Origin: Branchiostoma floridae | Lineage: Eukaryota; Chordata; Leptocardii; Amphioxiformes; Branchiostomatidae | DNA: 64,000 bases | Assembly (NCBI RefSeq): GCF_000003815.2 | Contig: NC_049993.1 | Span: 11,038,623-11,102,622, forward strand | Direction: 5' to 3' | Notes under the pieces: generated by a model | The model's input: the letters and a program-made list of their open reading frames with translations, nothing else | Database searches by the model: none | Told to the model about the DNA's origin: nothing | Part shown: in pieces, positions 1 to 10,172 of the stretch | Numbering within the stretch: the first letter of the stretch is position 1 | Layout of the letters: each line of letters begins with the position of its first letter | Made by a program: the position numbers and the translations under genes

Positions 1-795
1 CGCGCAGTTACTACTAATTTCTCTGCAGCGACGCCAAACGTGACAACGTCCAAATCCCAAGGATTAGGCGCAAATGTTGATTTTCGTCTAATGACAGAGA
101 TTTCTGCCGCAAGAGCGTCCTGATTAGGCACGCTGTGATTTGAGCAGTAACGTTCTGCCAAACCTGTCGCTTCCGTTTTCTCACTACTCCCGTCAGTGTT
201 ATAGTTATTAGATGTTGACTGACTGGTCCTAAGCCTATGATATCTGCTAGATTTAAGCAAAACACAGCAAGTGCGAAACTGTCCGGTCAGATTTTCTTTG
301 TCTCGACACTTCCTGTCCCTTAATGTGCGGCGCACATGCCTATGGAAGCTCAACTAGCTTTTCTTGTCGGCGCAAATCAGTGTTAACTGTGCGGAAGAAA
401 AGTTTGCCAAGTTTGTTCCAGATGGCTGAGTTGGGTAGGGTTGCTGTCGCAAAGCAATCGGTGCACTTCAAGTCGTCCGTAGAGATGATTGGTTCACAGA
501 AATTTCAATCAACATATGATAATCACATGAGAGATAAGCTATGCACCAGAGACCCCCCTTCGTCTCGTAATGACGGTATAGAAGCACACGGTAACAGCTG
601 TCAGTTCAGAACCAAGGACAGGAAGTTATCACCACATGAAGGGGAAGCGGTACATATTCAGACTCAACTGTACGCCATGAAAACCACGTCCAACCTTAGG
701 CGTGGAACCCAAGCTTCCTTATATCAATACAATATGATATTTCAACAGATGGTGGTCTTGTGACGTAATGAACGCATCATAATACTCACACATAC
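1..795. other. Intron or flank left of bHLH exon 2; no gene seen
   Basis: This stretch lies downstream (minus sense) of bHLH exon 2 and should be intron 2 of that gene. I looked on the minus strand for the expected next exon (helix 2, with a KLEKAEIL-like motif) and did not find it, so it must lie beyond the left edge. A 146-codon plus-strand ORF at 323-763 has no recognisable motif and no repeat-like or coding-like periodicity, and I treat it as chance. Confidence 0.6.
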
Positions 796-906
796 CCTGT
801 TGACCGACTTGGAGAATGCCGCCGGGATAGCCTGACTCAGCTGGGCGATACACGTGTTGATGCGGTGCCGCCTTCGCCGCTCCACTATCTTGTGGGAAGA
901 TATCTC
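796..906 (-). CDS. bHLH transcription factor, coding exon 2 (basic region and helix 1)
   Basis: The exon is 37 codons, phase 0 at both ends. A pyrimidine-rich acceptor ending in ACACAG precedes it and a GTATGT donor follows. The translation holds a complete basic region and first helix: HKIVERRRRHRIN, then TCIAQLSQAIPAAF. His, Glu and Arg at the class-B contact positions (H5, E9, R13) predict binding of CACGTG-type E-boxes. The spelling is closest in my memory to HELT, HEY and DEC/BHLHE40 (bHLH-Orange group), and the exon boundaries match those families, with helix 1 in its own exon and the next exon expected to start near KLEK. USF is the main alternative. His replaces the usual Asp or Ala after the four arginines. 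The bHLH call is firm; the subfamily is inference. Confidence 0.82.
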
Positions 907-1028
907 CTGTGTAAAAACATATGTTACACATTTTGTATGCAAACACAACCGATATCAATCGTGGTTATCTCCTGTGTAGAAACATGTGTCATACATTTTG
1001 TATGCAAACATCCGACATCAATTGTGGT
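901..1028. repeat. 65-bp tandem duplication covering the bHLH exon 2 splice acceptor
   Basis: Two direct copies with a period of 65 bp start at 901 and 966. Each begins TATCTCCTGTGTA and continues through ATTTTGTATGCAAACA to ATCAATYGTGGT. On the minus strand the shared start is the exon 2 acceptor (ACACAG followed by GAGATA), so a second, upstream acceptor-like site exists near position 972. Reading exon 1 into that copy stays open for 15 codons and then meets TAA before the true exon. Confidence 0.8.
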
Positions 1029-1993
1029 TAAATCAATTTAATCATGATATTATTTTAAATTTAGCAAAAAATTAAAACACTTCCTTAGCTTCTCTTTGAC
1101 TAATGCCTAGCGTGTACTGTGTGATGAATGTTAAATGGTTGTTAACTTTGTTCGCTTTATTCGCTTTAGAGTAATACATCGATGTAAGGCTTGATATATC
1201 AGTAGCTTTGTATCACTCAATATCACCACGTTACATCGAGTATCCAGATCCGTTCGGGCCCAGTTTTCACAACTTTCAAGTTCAGCTAAATCATGAAAAA
1301 CGATGAGGGTGATTCTTTCTATCAGTGAAGACATTTATCCAGATTTGCTCGCCCGTTGATCGTGCAGCTGGGAGATGTATAACAACCCAGAGGCGCGATT
1401 AAGTCACATCGCAACCCGATAGAGTAATCGCCAGTAAAAGTGTTGCTGTCGTTGTGCATTAATCAGAAAGACGATTTTTCGAAACTTTCTTCTCGGAATC
1501 TCAAGCCCATAGAAGTATATTATCACCAGAGACAAGGCATGAGTATTCATAGGATGTATCAGAAGATCACCAAATATTCAGGTCAACCTTTGACTTTCTT
1601 CATGGTAAGTGGTACCAGTTGCTCGCTAAGATCACGTGCTCATGGCAATTTGGTCAGTTATTCTGAAGAAGGTTCGGTTTTAATTTCTTTTATTTTGAAT
1701 GACTGTTTGAGTTTGCCATTGTTTTTACATTGCAAAATTGATTGTTTCCTCCACGCCTGGTATTAGCGATAGCGTGCATTGACTACAGCATAGTGTGATG
1801 GGTCAAACGGTGTTTAAAAGGACTGCTCGAAGGCAGCTATTCGATATGAAAGATGAAGATAGCATACCAACGATACCCTAACCGTTCACGACAATAGTTA
1901 CGTTACGACTGAAACTTTGATAAAGGCTAGACATCCAGCCAGGTAAACCATGTTTAAATACAAATCAATCTCTACAATTGGATTAGATACAAA

Positions 1994-2109
1994 AATTACT
2001 TCAGGACGTTTAGAGTGACATCCATCACTCGCCTTCAGCGTCATTGGCGTTGTTTTTCGTGACACTGAAGAAGGGTGATGGATGTCTCAGGGAATGTCTT
2101 GAAGTAATC
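1994..2109. repeat. 116-nt foldback hairpin (pre-miRNA-like, or tiny MITE)
   Basis: The inner arms at 2017-2043 and 2060-2086 pair over 27 positions with three mismatches and one wobble, around a 16-nt loop. The inner stem opens with GACATCCATCAC pairing to GTGATGGATGTC. Outside an internal loop of about 9 nt per side, ATTACTTCAGGAC (from 1994) pairs again with GTCTTGAAGTAAT (to 2109). The size suits a miRNA precursor, but the two outer arms also look like terminal inverted repeats. The sequence alone cannot decide. Confidence 0.5.
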
Positions 2110-2638
2110 GGCGTATCTTATCCAGTTACGATCGAAAGTAAGGATCTGAAAATGCTTCCTTTAAAGTTGCACGTCGCGAAGTGGTTTGTACCGCGGGTGC
2201 CAGGCTTGTAAAGGCCACTTACCCTGTTGCGAATGTGCCGCTAACTATTCCAGAGGAGGTGGAATGAGTGAAACGTGTGCCACATCCCAGATGGGCGACT
2301 TCCTAACCTCGGGAGGCCGAGATACGACTACCTCTCAACCTCCAGTCGAATTGATATCGATCTCGATCGATTTCAGTTGTACCCCGTCGCCTACTCCTCC
2401 CCTCCCCTTTCCCCCTGACCCTCCGTGTCCCAAGAGAGGTCAGAGTTCAGTCAGGCGTCGTCGCCTCCTATCGCTTAATCAGATCCGCGGTAAAGGAAGC
2501 GTTCCCCCTGCCGTCTCCACTCAGATCACCCATCCGTCAGCGGGCCGCTTGCCTCACGTCCCGGCCTCGGTGTGGAAGATTTACGGCAGGGTTCCTCGCC
2601 GCACTGTGTCACAGCCCGAGCTTTAGAAGTTCGTGTTT

Positions 2639-3063
2639 CATAGTACAAAGCTAAACTTTCTTCCAACAAAAAAAGTACACAAGGATCAAATTGTCAACGA
2701 TCAAATGTGTGTCTCTCAACACATCCACATCGAATCACCGTTTCACTGGACAAAGTTAGAATACTGGCCACTGAACAGAACTACTTTGTAAAAAGTATAA
2801 AGGAGGCCATATACATCAGGGTCCTCCAGCCATCACTGAACAGAGACGGTGGACGTTATAAACATCCTGGCACGTTTGACCAATTGTTGACGACACGTAT
2901 CCGCAAGATCACGTGATAATAAGATCACGTGTCCGTAACTCTCGCGAGTTTACGTTCTAAAGTGATTGGTCCTCAGCATTGATCCTGAAGAAGGTGACAG
3001 TGGTCGTTGAAAATTTGATCCGTGTGTATTTTTGTGTTGGAAGAAACTTTAGCTTTGTACTAT
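2639..3063 (+). mobile_element. Penelope-like element remnant flanked by 63-bp inverted arms
   Basis: The reading frame at about 2707-2916 ends with the C-terminal motif of PLE GIY-YIG proteins: KEAIYIR, then PSLNRDGGRY, then a GTFDQLL motif. The whole unit is bounded by near-identical inverted sequences at 2639-2702 and 3000-3063, each starting or ending with CATAGTACAAAGCTAAA or its complement. PLE copies are known to carry LTR-like flanks in unusual arrangements, which fits. The reverse transcriptase core is missing, so the copy is dead. A hammerhead-like core lies at 2985-3013. Confidence 0.75.
2985..3013 (+). ncRNA. Degenerate hammerhead-ribozyme-like core in PLE remnant
   Basis: CTGAAGA fits the conserved CUGANGA core. 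It is followed by GGTGAC and GTCGTT, which can pair through Watson-Crick and G-U pairs, and then by GAAAA in the GAAA position. PLEs are known to carry hammerhead motifs in this terminal region. Stem II depends on wobbles and I did not identify the cleavage-site strand, so activity is doubtful. Confidence 0.3.
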
Positions 3064-3906
3064 GATAACTATCAACACAGACGAGCTTCCATGATAAGTT
3101 CATATTTCATTGACAACTCCAAAGGTGCTTTATCCTTAAAGGATTGCAAAAGATTGGCTTACTTTCTTCATGTATCAAGCAAAGACTAGCAAGCTTAATT
3201 TGGAAGTTTTCAGACAAGATCACGGAAGAAAGAATGGGTGTCTTACACGTTTGTCTGCAAGCTACTCTCTGTCGGAATATTGCAGTTTGAAAAGATATCA
3301 GGATTAGGAGCTATAAACCTTTTAGGAGCTATCTTATCTTCTCTCTTTCTTATGAATGGCACCTATTTTTGATCAGTGAAAATCCCAAATCGGTTTTTGC
3401 CCTGTACCCTGTAGTATATCATTTTTTATCAGGGCCTGTGTTTGGGCTTAAATGAACCTGGGTGTGTATGAATCCCTTTTTTATCTCCATTTTATTGTTG
3501 CATAACCGGTAAACGGCCGCCTTTAGGCTTTATACACCAGTTTTGTGAAAAACTGCCTAAAACATGTAACGTTTGATACGATCACACCGGGAAGGAACCC
3601 TATTATTTTCGATAAGTGCGGTGACATCTTCAGTGCTCAAGATGTGGGCCTCCTCAAATACAGTGAAAGCGAACCGGTTTATCTCACTAAAGAACTACTG
3701 GCATTTTTACTGCTTGTGATAGAGACGACAAGTGCTATGTATAGTATTTACAGAACAATTGTACCGGGGAAATTCCCCTAACTTTTTTTGACAAGCACAA
3801 TTAACAGTGGACCAAGGCTTAACGTCCCGTCCTAAGAACTGCAACCCTTTCAGGTGAGTGACACAGCCGTGCGCGGGATCGAACTCACGGCTTCTGCAGC
3901 TTATCA

Positions 3907-4255
3907 AAACCTTTTTTGTTGGTCCGGTCCAGAAAAACCGGACATGAAAAAATCAGTGGACCGCATGTTGGACCGATTCGAAAATGAGCAGATTATATCG
4001 GCAGGCGTTCACGCGTTATGGGGCTTACCAGTCCAAGAAAAGAACAATCGAAGTAGAGGAGAGTTTATACGGTCAAACTCGCTCTAAAACAGAGGCAGTT
4101 AGTATTGTTTACATGATGAATTTTAAAACGTCGGATACTGTACCAAACAGAATCCTTGGCAGCGAAATGGACCGTAGTTTTGAGTATCGCCCATTCACGT
4201 TCACGTCCGGATCTGGACCTAGACCTGATCTTCTGGACCGGTCCCCACCTCTACC
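3907..4255 (+). repeat. Dispersed repeat X, direct copy (decayed coding element)
   Basis: It is homologous in reverse orientation to 17279-17702. Both copies contain GGTCCGGTCCAGAAAAA-like starts and a shared block reading AAGTAGAGGAGAGTT. A translated segment is conserved: D-[RW]-[MI]-L-[DN]-R-[FL]-EN-x-QII-x-AG-x-H here, and the equivalent on the minus strand of the other copy. This suggests decay from a protein-coding mobile element. The family was not recognised. Confidence 0.6.
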
Positions 4256-5946
4256 CAGAACCATTAGATTCTAAGTCAAGAGTCCCAACCACATGAGTCC
4301 ACTCTTTGCCACCCCTATCATAGTCTAACATAGCCTACGATCCAGCCCACCCAAAGACACACACTCTGGGCCACGCTCGATAAATCATAGGCGAGACTCG
4401 TGGCAACGATTTTCACTTATCTTTTCATTAGGCTTATCAAGCTCGTTCTTTACCGAGTATAGATCCGACATCAGGAAGGGAAAAGACCCGCCATCTATTA
4501 TCTGTTATCATCGGTAATGCATGAGTGGGTGTGCGGATAGCCGTTGGCAGTCTCTAGATAGTGACATTCTTTCAGATGCGTCAATTCCGTCTTACCGATC
4601 TTCTTACTGACATTTTAACATACGAAAGATAGTCGTGACAACACGTATAGAAACGCTATACCATGCTGAAATTAGTGTGCAAAAAAAGAAGAAAAACAAT
4701 GCCAGTTTTAAATGATTGAGTTTTCAAATGTATCCAAGAGAAGAGGGGAAACGACTCAAATATATCATACGCCTGGAAGAAACGCAAGATTTCCGCGGTC
4801 TTACATCTTATCTTTGATATATTTCTTGGAGAGACATAGAATTTGGAAATTAATACCCAGTATTCTAAAAGACAATGTCAGTCTATTACTAGTGTTGGGG
4901 ATGTAGGATCAATGCCAAGATATACCCTCATTCCTCCAGAGCGGCGACCTCGTGGCGACCTGGAGGCGACCCGAGGGTGACCTGAAAACTCGACAGAACG
5001 CTGTCTATAGTTAAAATCGAATCTTTTGACGCTGAGTAAGTTTTGTTGTCTTTCATTCATATTTTAACATTTTACATGATATACTCATGAAATCAAAGGG
5101 TACATAAATCCAGTTTAGGTCGCAGCTAGATCGGCGCACGATCGCCGTCTATCAGAAAAGGAAGGCTCTGGACATTGTGTTCGCTCATCAAAAACGTAAA
5201 ATTTCCGCTGTCTTACATCCTAAAAGTAATTACCTCAGAACTGATGACGGTGACGTCACTTTTATTACGTCGCCACGCCAGTCTGATGGTCTGTCAACGC
5301 GTAATATATGGTTATTTGGTTAATTTCTACCCGACGCGAATAAATTGGATCAAATAGCTCATTCGTCCCGGAGACAGGAATCAGTCGCCCGGCATCAATC
5401 AGACGGGCGACCCGAATGGCCGCATGCCAATCTCGGGTCCGTTTCAAATCATCGATACTTTATCTCCTCAAAAACGTGTTTGGTGTAAGTGATGGTTTCC
5501 ATGAATGCTTTCTAAACGTTTTGATGCACCACCTTCATATTGAAGATCTTTGATTGATACACAGTGGGAAAAGGTTGTTTTTCTAGGTTGACTGTCCGGA
5601 TACGTTTTGTGGGTACTTAATAGTAGTGTTTCGGTTGACTGGACCGATAAGCTAAGCCCGCAATCCTGATAGAGACATCTGCTAAAGTACAAACCGCGAA
5701 CCGCAAAACTCATGAATCACGAAGACTGGAGCAACTAGGTATCAAAACTGGAAGTTTAGCTGCAGTGCAGTCGCTAGGAGGTCCATTATCAAACTTGACC
5801 TTCGTTTTTCCCGACACCTACCTACAAACTTTCTAAAATTATGCTATCTACCTACACAGCCAGCCAATCACCCAACAGCAATCAGCATTGTCATTGAATA
5901 CATAGCCTTCTCGACGAAGGTAAAAAAATTTATAGTGCTTTCCTAC

Positions 5947-5973
5947 CTTCTGGTCCCGCTTGGCGGGTGCCAT
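5947..5973 (-). CDS. bHLH transcription factor, coding exon 1 (start codon)
   Basis: ATG at 5973-5971 sits in a strong context (GACCGACATGG) and opens nine codons, MAPAKRDQK. A GTAGGA donor follows in phase 0, which matches the phase-0 start of exon 2 at 906. The joined N-terminus is MAPAKRDQK followed directly by EISSHKIVE. A very short, basic lead before the bHLH domain is typical of HELT-type proteins. The exon sits in a GC-rich island (about 5950-6070) that probably also holds the 5' UTR. The other strand of this island has an open 29-codon frame ending at a GTACGT; I rejected that in favour of the minus-strand model. Confidence 0.65.
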
Positions 5974-6200
5974 GTCGGTCCTGCTGCCGGCCTCCCGCTC
6001 ACCGCTGCCCGGCGCCGAGGCACACTGTGCTGACCTGGACTGGCTGAGTCACAACTCGGTACGTTAAAGATAGCGTCCTGCACTACGCGCTGACGTCTTA
6101 AGGAGATAATGGGAGCCCTGGTCTGGTTTAGCTCCCGCTCAGCGTCCCAGATATCGACAGTTGATGCGTCCTACTGTGCCAATCGTGGAGGTGGGAAGTG
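5974..6200 (-). promoter_or_regulatory. Likely 5' UTR and promoter region of the bHLH gene
   Basis: The sequence upstream of the bHLH start codon is GC-rich to about 6070, in contrast to the surrounding AT-rich DNA. It shows a TGACTCAG (AP-1-like) site at about 6045-6052 in the minus sense. No convincing TATA box was seen. The boundaries are guesses. Confidence 0.35.
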
Positions 6201-6794
6201 TCCTATCTGAAATAGATAAGACGATATCATTTAGGGCTCGTCATTCGATTTTCTATGTCACAAGGCACTATCTTTGCTCCTTCAGAGATACCTTTAGATA
6301 CCATTAGAATGTTCTGTTCAAGTCTGATATGCGTTTCATTTTAAGGTAGATAAAACGCTTGGACAGTGACCTGGAAATGCGTAAATGACGTGTTTTAGCC
6401 TCAAGTGGGCTCTCAGATGTATCTGTCAAGAATTATAAGAAGTGTCAAAGAAGGCCTAAGCAAACATTAACGGTTACACACAGAAACACATCTAAAAATA
6501 CTGTCTGCACTTTTGAAATGATTGGAGGACCGATAGCTGACGTCGAAAATGGACTTTTTGCACAGTTGCTATTTGAATATACCGCACGCTGATATCACAA
6601 AAAATTCGGCGCTTCTATCGTACGTACGGCCTCACTCTGCAGTTAAGCAAAGCTACAAAATCCCCAGGGAAGTGTCATTTCTTAATCCGGAAGGTTATCC
6701 GCCCTTGTCACCATTGATACGACACAAACGATGCTCTTAGTGTCACCAAGGCTCTTACGAAATATTACAAAGATTAGACGCTTTTTTTTTCAAA

Positions 6795-7030
6795 ATCCGC
6801 ATGCATTTTACGAGCGAGTCTGTTTTAAGCGGACAATCTAACATTTTAACAATTCATATCATTCCATGGAAAAGTCACAAGGGCCACAAAAACATTAGAA
6901 ACGCACCGATATCAAAGATTGAACGTGCTTTTCCAAAACGCGCCTGCCTTTTACCAGTGAGCTTGTTTTTAACTGGACAATTCAACATTGTACTATAAAG
7001 AAGTCACAAGGGCGAAAAAAAACAGCATAG
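6795..7030. repeat. Imperfect tandem duplication
   Basis: Two direct copies carry the same order of landmarks: a GCGAGTCTGTTTTA-like or GTGAGCTTGTTTTTA-like stretch, a GGACAATYYAACATT motif and an AAGTCACAAGGGC motif. The copies start near 6805 and 6950. There is no coding content. Confidence 0.5.
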
Positions 7031-7439
7031 ATTCACTGACATTGCAGCCACAAAACTGATTCATAAGATATACACGACGCCATATAAAGAGAACCAAAGC
7101 TATGGGAAGGTGACTTCGCCGAGAGGATTGTACTTTAACGACCAGGAAAGTCCCTGGAGACAAGTTCACATTTGGCATGACTTCCTGGGGGTCACCCATC
7201 GGTCAGACTGTACACGGAATGTCGCCATTGGTAGAAACGATAGCGACATGTAGGGGCCTGGGATTAAAGCAATTAGATAAAATTTCCAATCATATTTGCG
7301 TCTTCATGGGGACATGTCTCATGTATGGCCACAAAACAGTCGTATTGCGGTGTCGAATACCTTTCCATGGCAATATAAGACTTGCTATACACTGGTCACA
7401 CTTTCAGCTGCAAAAATTGACATGAGTGTATTTTTTCTA

Positions 7440-7660
7440 TCTCCACTTAAGTTGGAGCAGGGCGTGTAAACAGGATTCTGGTAGGCTAATGACAGGGTGG
7501 CACGCGGCGGTACTATGGTCGCTCTCCCGGGACCGGGACATTAGGCAATAATGACTGCTCTCAATGGCCATTCTCGTCTTGTCCCTGTGTCTAAATGGAC
7601 CATGGCTATTGCCGTATCTCTAACGCCGATAACTGCCTCACCTGGTGATGTTTCTGTTCT
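7440..7660. promoter_or_regulatory. Candidate regulatory island
   Basis: This GC-richer, repeat-free block contains CAATGGCCATT, TGGACCATGGCTATTG and a CACCTG E-box. It differs in composition from the flanks. There is no direct evidence of function. Confidence 0.2.
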
Positions 7661-7944
7661 TGATTAGCGGATCAAGTTACGATGAATCGTAGAAAACATC
7701 TTTGATTGATGTATATGATTTCAAATTCCACTTTCCTTAAATACATTAAATCCCGAGGTTTAGATGTGGAGCTATTTGGTACATTTGACTTCTGCCTTTT
7801 TAATGATAAATTATTTCAGATTGTAACAACAAAATTTCGGACAAAGAAGGCAAAATTGTTTTTTTTTATTTCGAGTTTTTACAGTGATACCATTCGCAGT
7901 CTATAGAAGAACAACATATCATTTTGCTGGCTATGAAAATTGTG

Positions 7945-8040
7945 GATATCTGTCGACTGTCGCATTTTCATTATCATGGCCATAACACAACTGATATTAG
8001 TCTCTTTTACAACGTAAAATCATCGTCAAATGCAACACTG
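7945..8040. repeat. Dispersed direct repeat, copy 1 (copy 2 at 9015-9110)
   Basis: The motifs TGTCGACTGTC, GGCCATAACAC and TAGTCTCTTTTACA occur in the same order and spacing here and at 9015-9110. This indicates a duplicated block of about 100 bp, separated by 1 kb. Confidence 0.5.
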
Positions 8041-8159
8041 TAATATAACAAGGAGATTCTTGAAAGAGCACGGTATAGATTCCGATTGCGCGTTGTGACA
8101 ACAATCGCAGTAACGTTAGTTCACAAAATACGACGTGAAAAATGACGCTCAGATGGATA

Positions 8160-8540
8160 AGTATAAAGACAAATTACACCAACCAGGAAATCAGCACCGT
8201 GGACGGACAGCATGTATCGACAGTACCAGTTTGTACAGTTAGCCTGAGAGAAAATCCCGGCGACTGACTCGGGCGGCCACGCTGTAGGTGCGAGCCCGGC
8301 GTACGTACGTGAAGACGGAAGGTTTGTGTCTCGTGCGATGTTAGTGTGGGGAGTCCGAAGGCGGAAGTGGCGTGCGCGAGCGCCGACGCTCCCGATTTAT
8401 GGGCCGCGGGCCTGACAGATGTGTTGATGGGCACTTGATGGGTAAACAGGGCCGGCAGCGCACGTGAGCCGGGACCGTCCGCTTTTCAATTTGTAAGGAG
8501 GGGGGTAGCATGCTAACGGTGTGTGGCATTGGGTAATTGA
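8160..8540. promoter_or_regulatory. Candidate regulatory island with TGACAGATG
   Basis: A CpG-rich block contains TTTATGGGCC (Hox/Cdx-like), TGACAGATG at 8413-8421 (a TALE-homeodomain TGACAG fused to an E-box) and CACGTG. A second island at 8760-8900 repeats TGACAGATGG at 8866-8875. The regulatory role is inferred from composition and motifs only. Confidence 0.25.
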
Positions 8541-9014
8541 AAAGCATACGTCTCTAGCTCTACTGCTTTTATGTTCAGTACGGAGAATGAAATTATACAA
8601 GAAAGAAGGCAAGAAAAAATAGGTAAGAGAGACAATGAAAAGAATCGACTGATTGTGTTTGTTACATACTAGCTCAACTATGTCTTTGCGCGGAAATCAT
8701 CCAAAAATCACGATTTGAAAGAATTGAATGAAATATAAAGGATGGAAACATCCGGAAGCAAACATGCCCCGCCGTTACGGCCGGGTAGTGTGCGTGGTAA
8801 CGTGCGGCACGGATGGAGCTCTGTCCCGTCGGCGCCCTGGAAATGTATGCGAGCCTTTTAAACTCTGACAGATGGAGCCGTGGGCAGATACATCACGGTA
8901 GAGTGGCACGTGGAGAAGGGAGAGTGCTGCCAGTATCGTGTTGTACTGTCTAAAATCGCGGTCAACGGTACTGAATGTAGAAATGCAAAATTGTCGTTTT
9001 GTTTGTTTTGTTTC

Positions 9015-9110
9015 GCGTTTGGATACATGTCGACTGTCATAGTTTCGTCATCTGGGCCATAACACTACTGATACTAGTCTCTTTTACAGCGTGAAATCGC
9101 CGTGCAATTA
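9015..9110. repeat. Dispersed direct repeat, copy 2
   Basis: This is the partner of 7945-8040, with the same ordered motifs (TGTCGACTGTC, GGCCATAACAC, TAGTCTCTTTTACA). Confidence 0.5.
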
Positions 9111-9605
9111 TGATGTAGAAATGTTACATATTTATGTGCCACGGTCTGGAGTATGGAAAAGAGTAGAATTAGCACATATGATTTTTTGTCGTTGAGACTC
9201 TTTCTTCTTTACAGGTCGTCTGTATCCCATATGTTATGTTCGCCAAATACTAAAAATGCGAAGATGTGTTGTGATTGATTTGTAACGAACACAATGAAAC
9301 GACGCTCTGGAATGAAACGACAGACAGACTGCAGGTATAGTTAAGCTGTGATAAAGATGGAGCTAAGAAACGGCACATTTGACACATGTACAGTTGCGTT
9401 AAGCTTTGTGCTAGATGCTTCAGTCCAGCTATCTCAAAAAGTAGGTCCCACTACTGAAGTTCGCACAGCCCTTTCGTATCCAGGCAAGCATCCATGAAAA
9501 CACAGTTGTCTGCTATCTCAGGATCGAACTATTTTTCAGCGCTTTGGTAGGTATGACTTTGTATACAAACATGGAAGGTGAGATACTCTATTAGAAGGGA
9601 AAAAA

Positions 9606-9799
9606 GATGACGTTATTAGTGCATGAAAGCGGTACATCCCATCATAGGATACATCCGCGTAAACTATCTCTTTACGCGGACTTGAGAAGCAGTGATATCT
9701 TAAAGATGACGTTATTAGCACGTGAAACCGATACATCCCATCATAGGAAACATCCACGTTAACTATCTCTTTACGCGGACTTGAGAAGCATTGATATCT
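9606..9799. repeat. Tandem duplication of about 97 bp
   Basis: Two adjacent copies share GATGACGTTATTAG, CATCCCATCATAGGA, CTATCTCTTTACGCGGAC and TTGAGAAGCA-TGATATCTT. They differ by a few substitutions. Confidence 0.85.
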
Positions 9800-9907
9800 T
9801 CATCCGTCAGGAGGAGGGAGGCTGAGGCCCCGCCCCGGCGCCAGCATGTATGGAACCCACCGGCGTGACGGATGGAAGCGCGCCCGTACAGCAGGTTTAC
9901 GAGCTGA

Positions 9908-10172
9908 TGATGGAGTACCGCGGCGCTCCGTACGCAGGGGAAGGGTTCCTACCGTCTGTGGGGAGACGGCCCCGTAAACACCTACTCCGGGAGGACGCAA
10001 AATTACGGTCTGAAGTAAAACATGGAAAACAACAACAGAAGTGCAAACGAAAGCCGCGAAAGCAGAATTTATGTTTCCAAATCAAACAAAAATATGATGA
10101 TGAAGTACCGCCGCGCTCCGTACGCAGGGTCAGGGTTCCTACCGTCTGTGGGGAGACCGTCCCGTAAACACC
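9908..10172. repeat. Duplicated unit; second copy split by a transposon
   Basis: The segment beginning GCGCTCCGTACGCAGGG and running through TTCCTACCGTCTGTGG and CCCGTAAACACCTA occurs at about 9922 and again at about 10112. The first copy continues directly into CTCCGGGAGGACGCAAAATT. In the second copy this continuation is displaced to 11166, after a 1-kb insertion. This gives an internal empty site for the inserted element. Confidence 0.8.

Larger units (their letters stand above)
907..5946 (-). other. Intron 1 of the bHLH gene
   Basis: This 5-kb intron joins the AAG|GTAGGA donor at 5947/5946 to the acceptor at 907/906. It contains a foldback hairpin (1994-2109), a PLE remnant with inverted arms (2639-3063) and a dispersed repeat also present near 17.5 kb (3907-4255). 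A GC-richer block at about 2200-2620 has pyrimidine runs and a TTAATCAGATC-like segment that could be regulatory. No further coding exon was seen. Confidence 0.6.

Noticed and set aside
323-763. 146-codon plus-strand ORF
   Set aside because: No motif, no splice context, and it lies in what should be intron of the bHLH gene.
719-958. Minus-strand 79-codon ORF across bHLH exon 2
   Set aside because: Shadow frame. The overlapping frame that encodes the bHLH domain has proper splice sites.
5971-6060. Plus-strand frame MSVLLPASRSPLPG... ending at a GTACGT donor
   Set aside because: It lies opposite bHLH exon 1. The minus-strand start, donor phase and join to the bHLH exon are all consistent, while no plus-strand partner exon was found.
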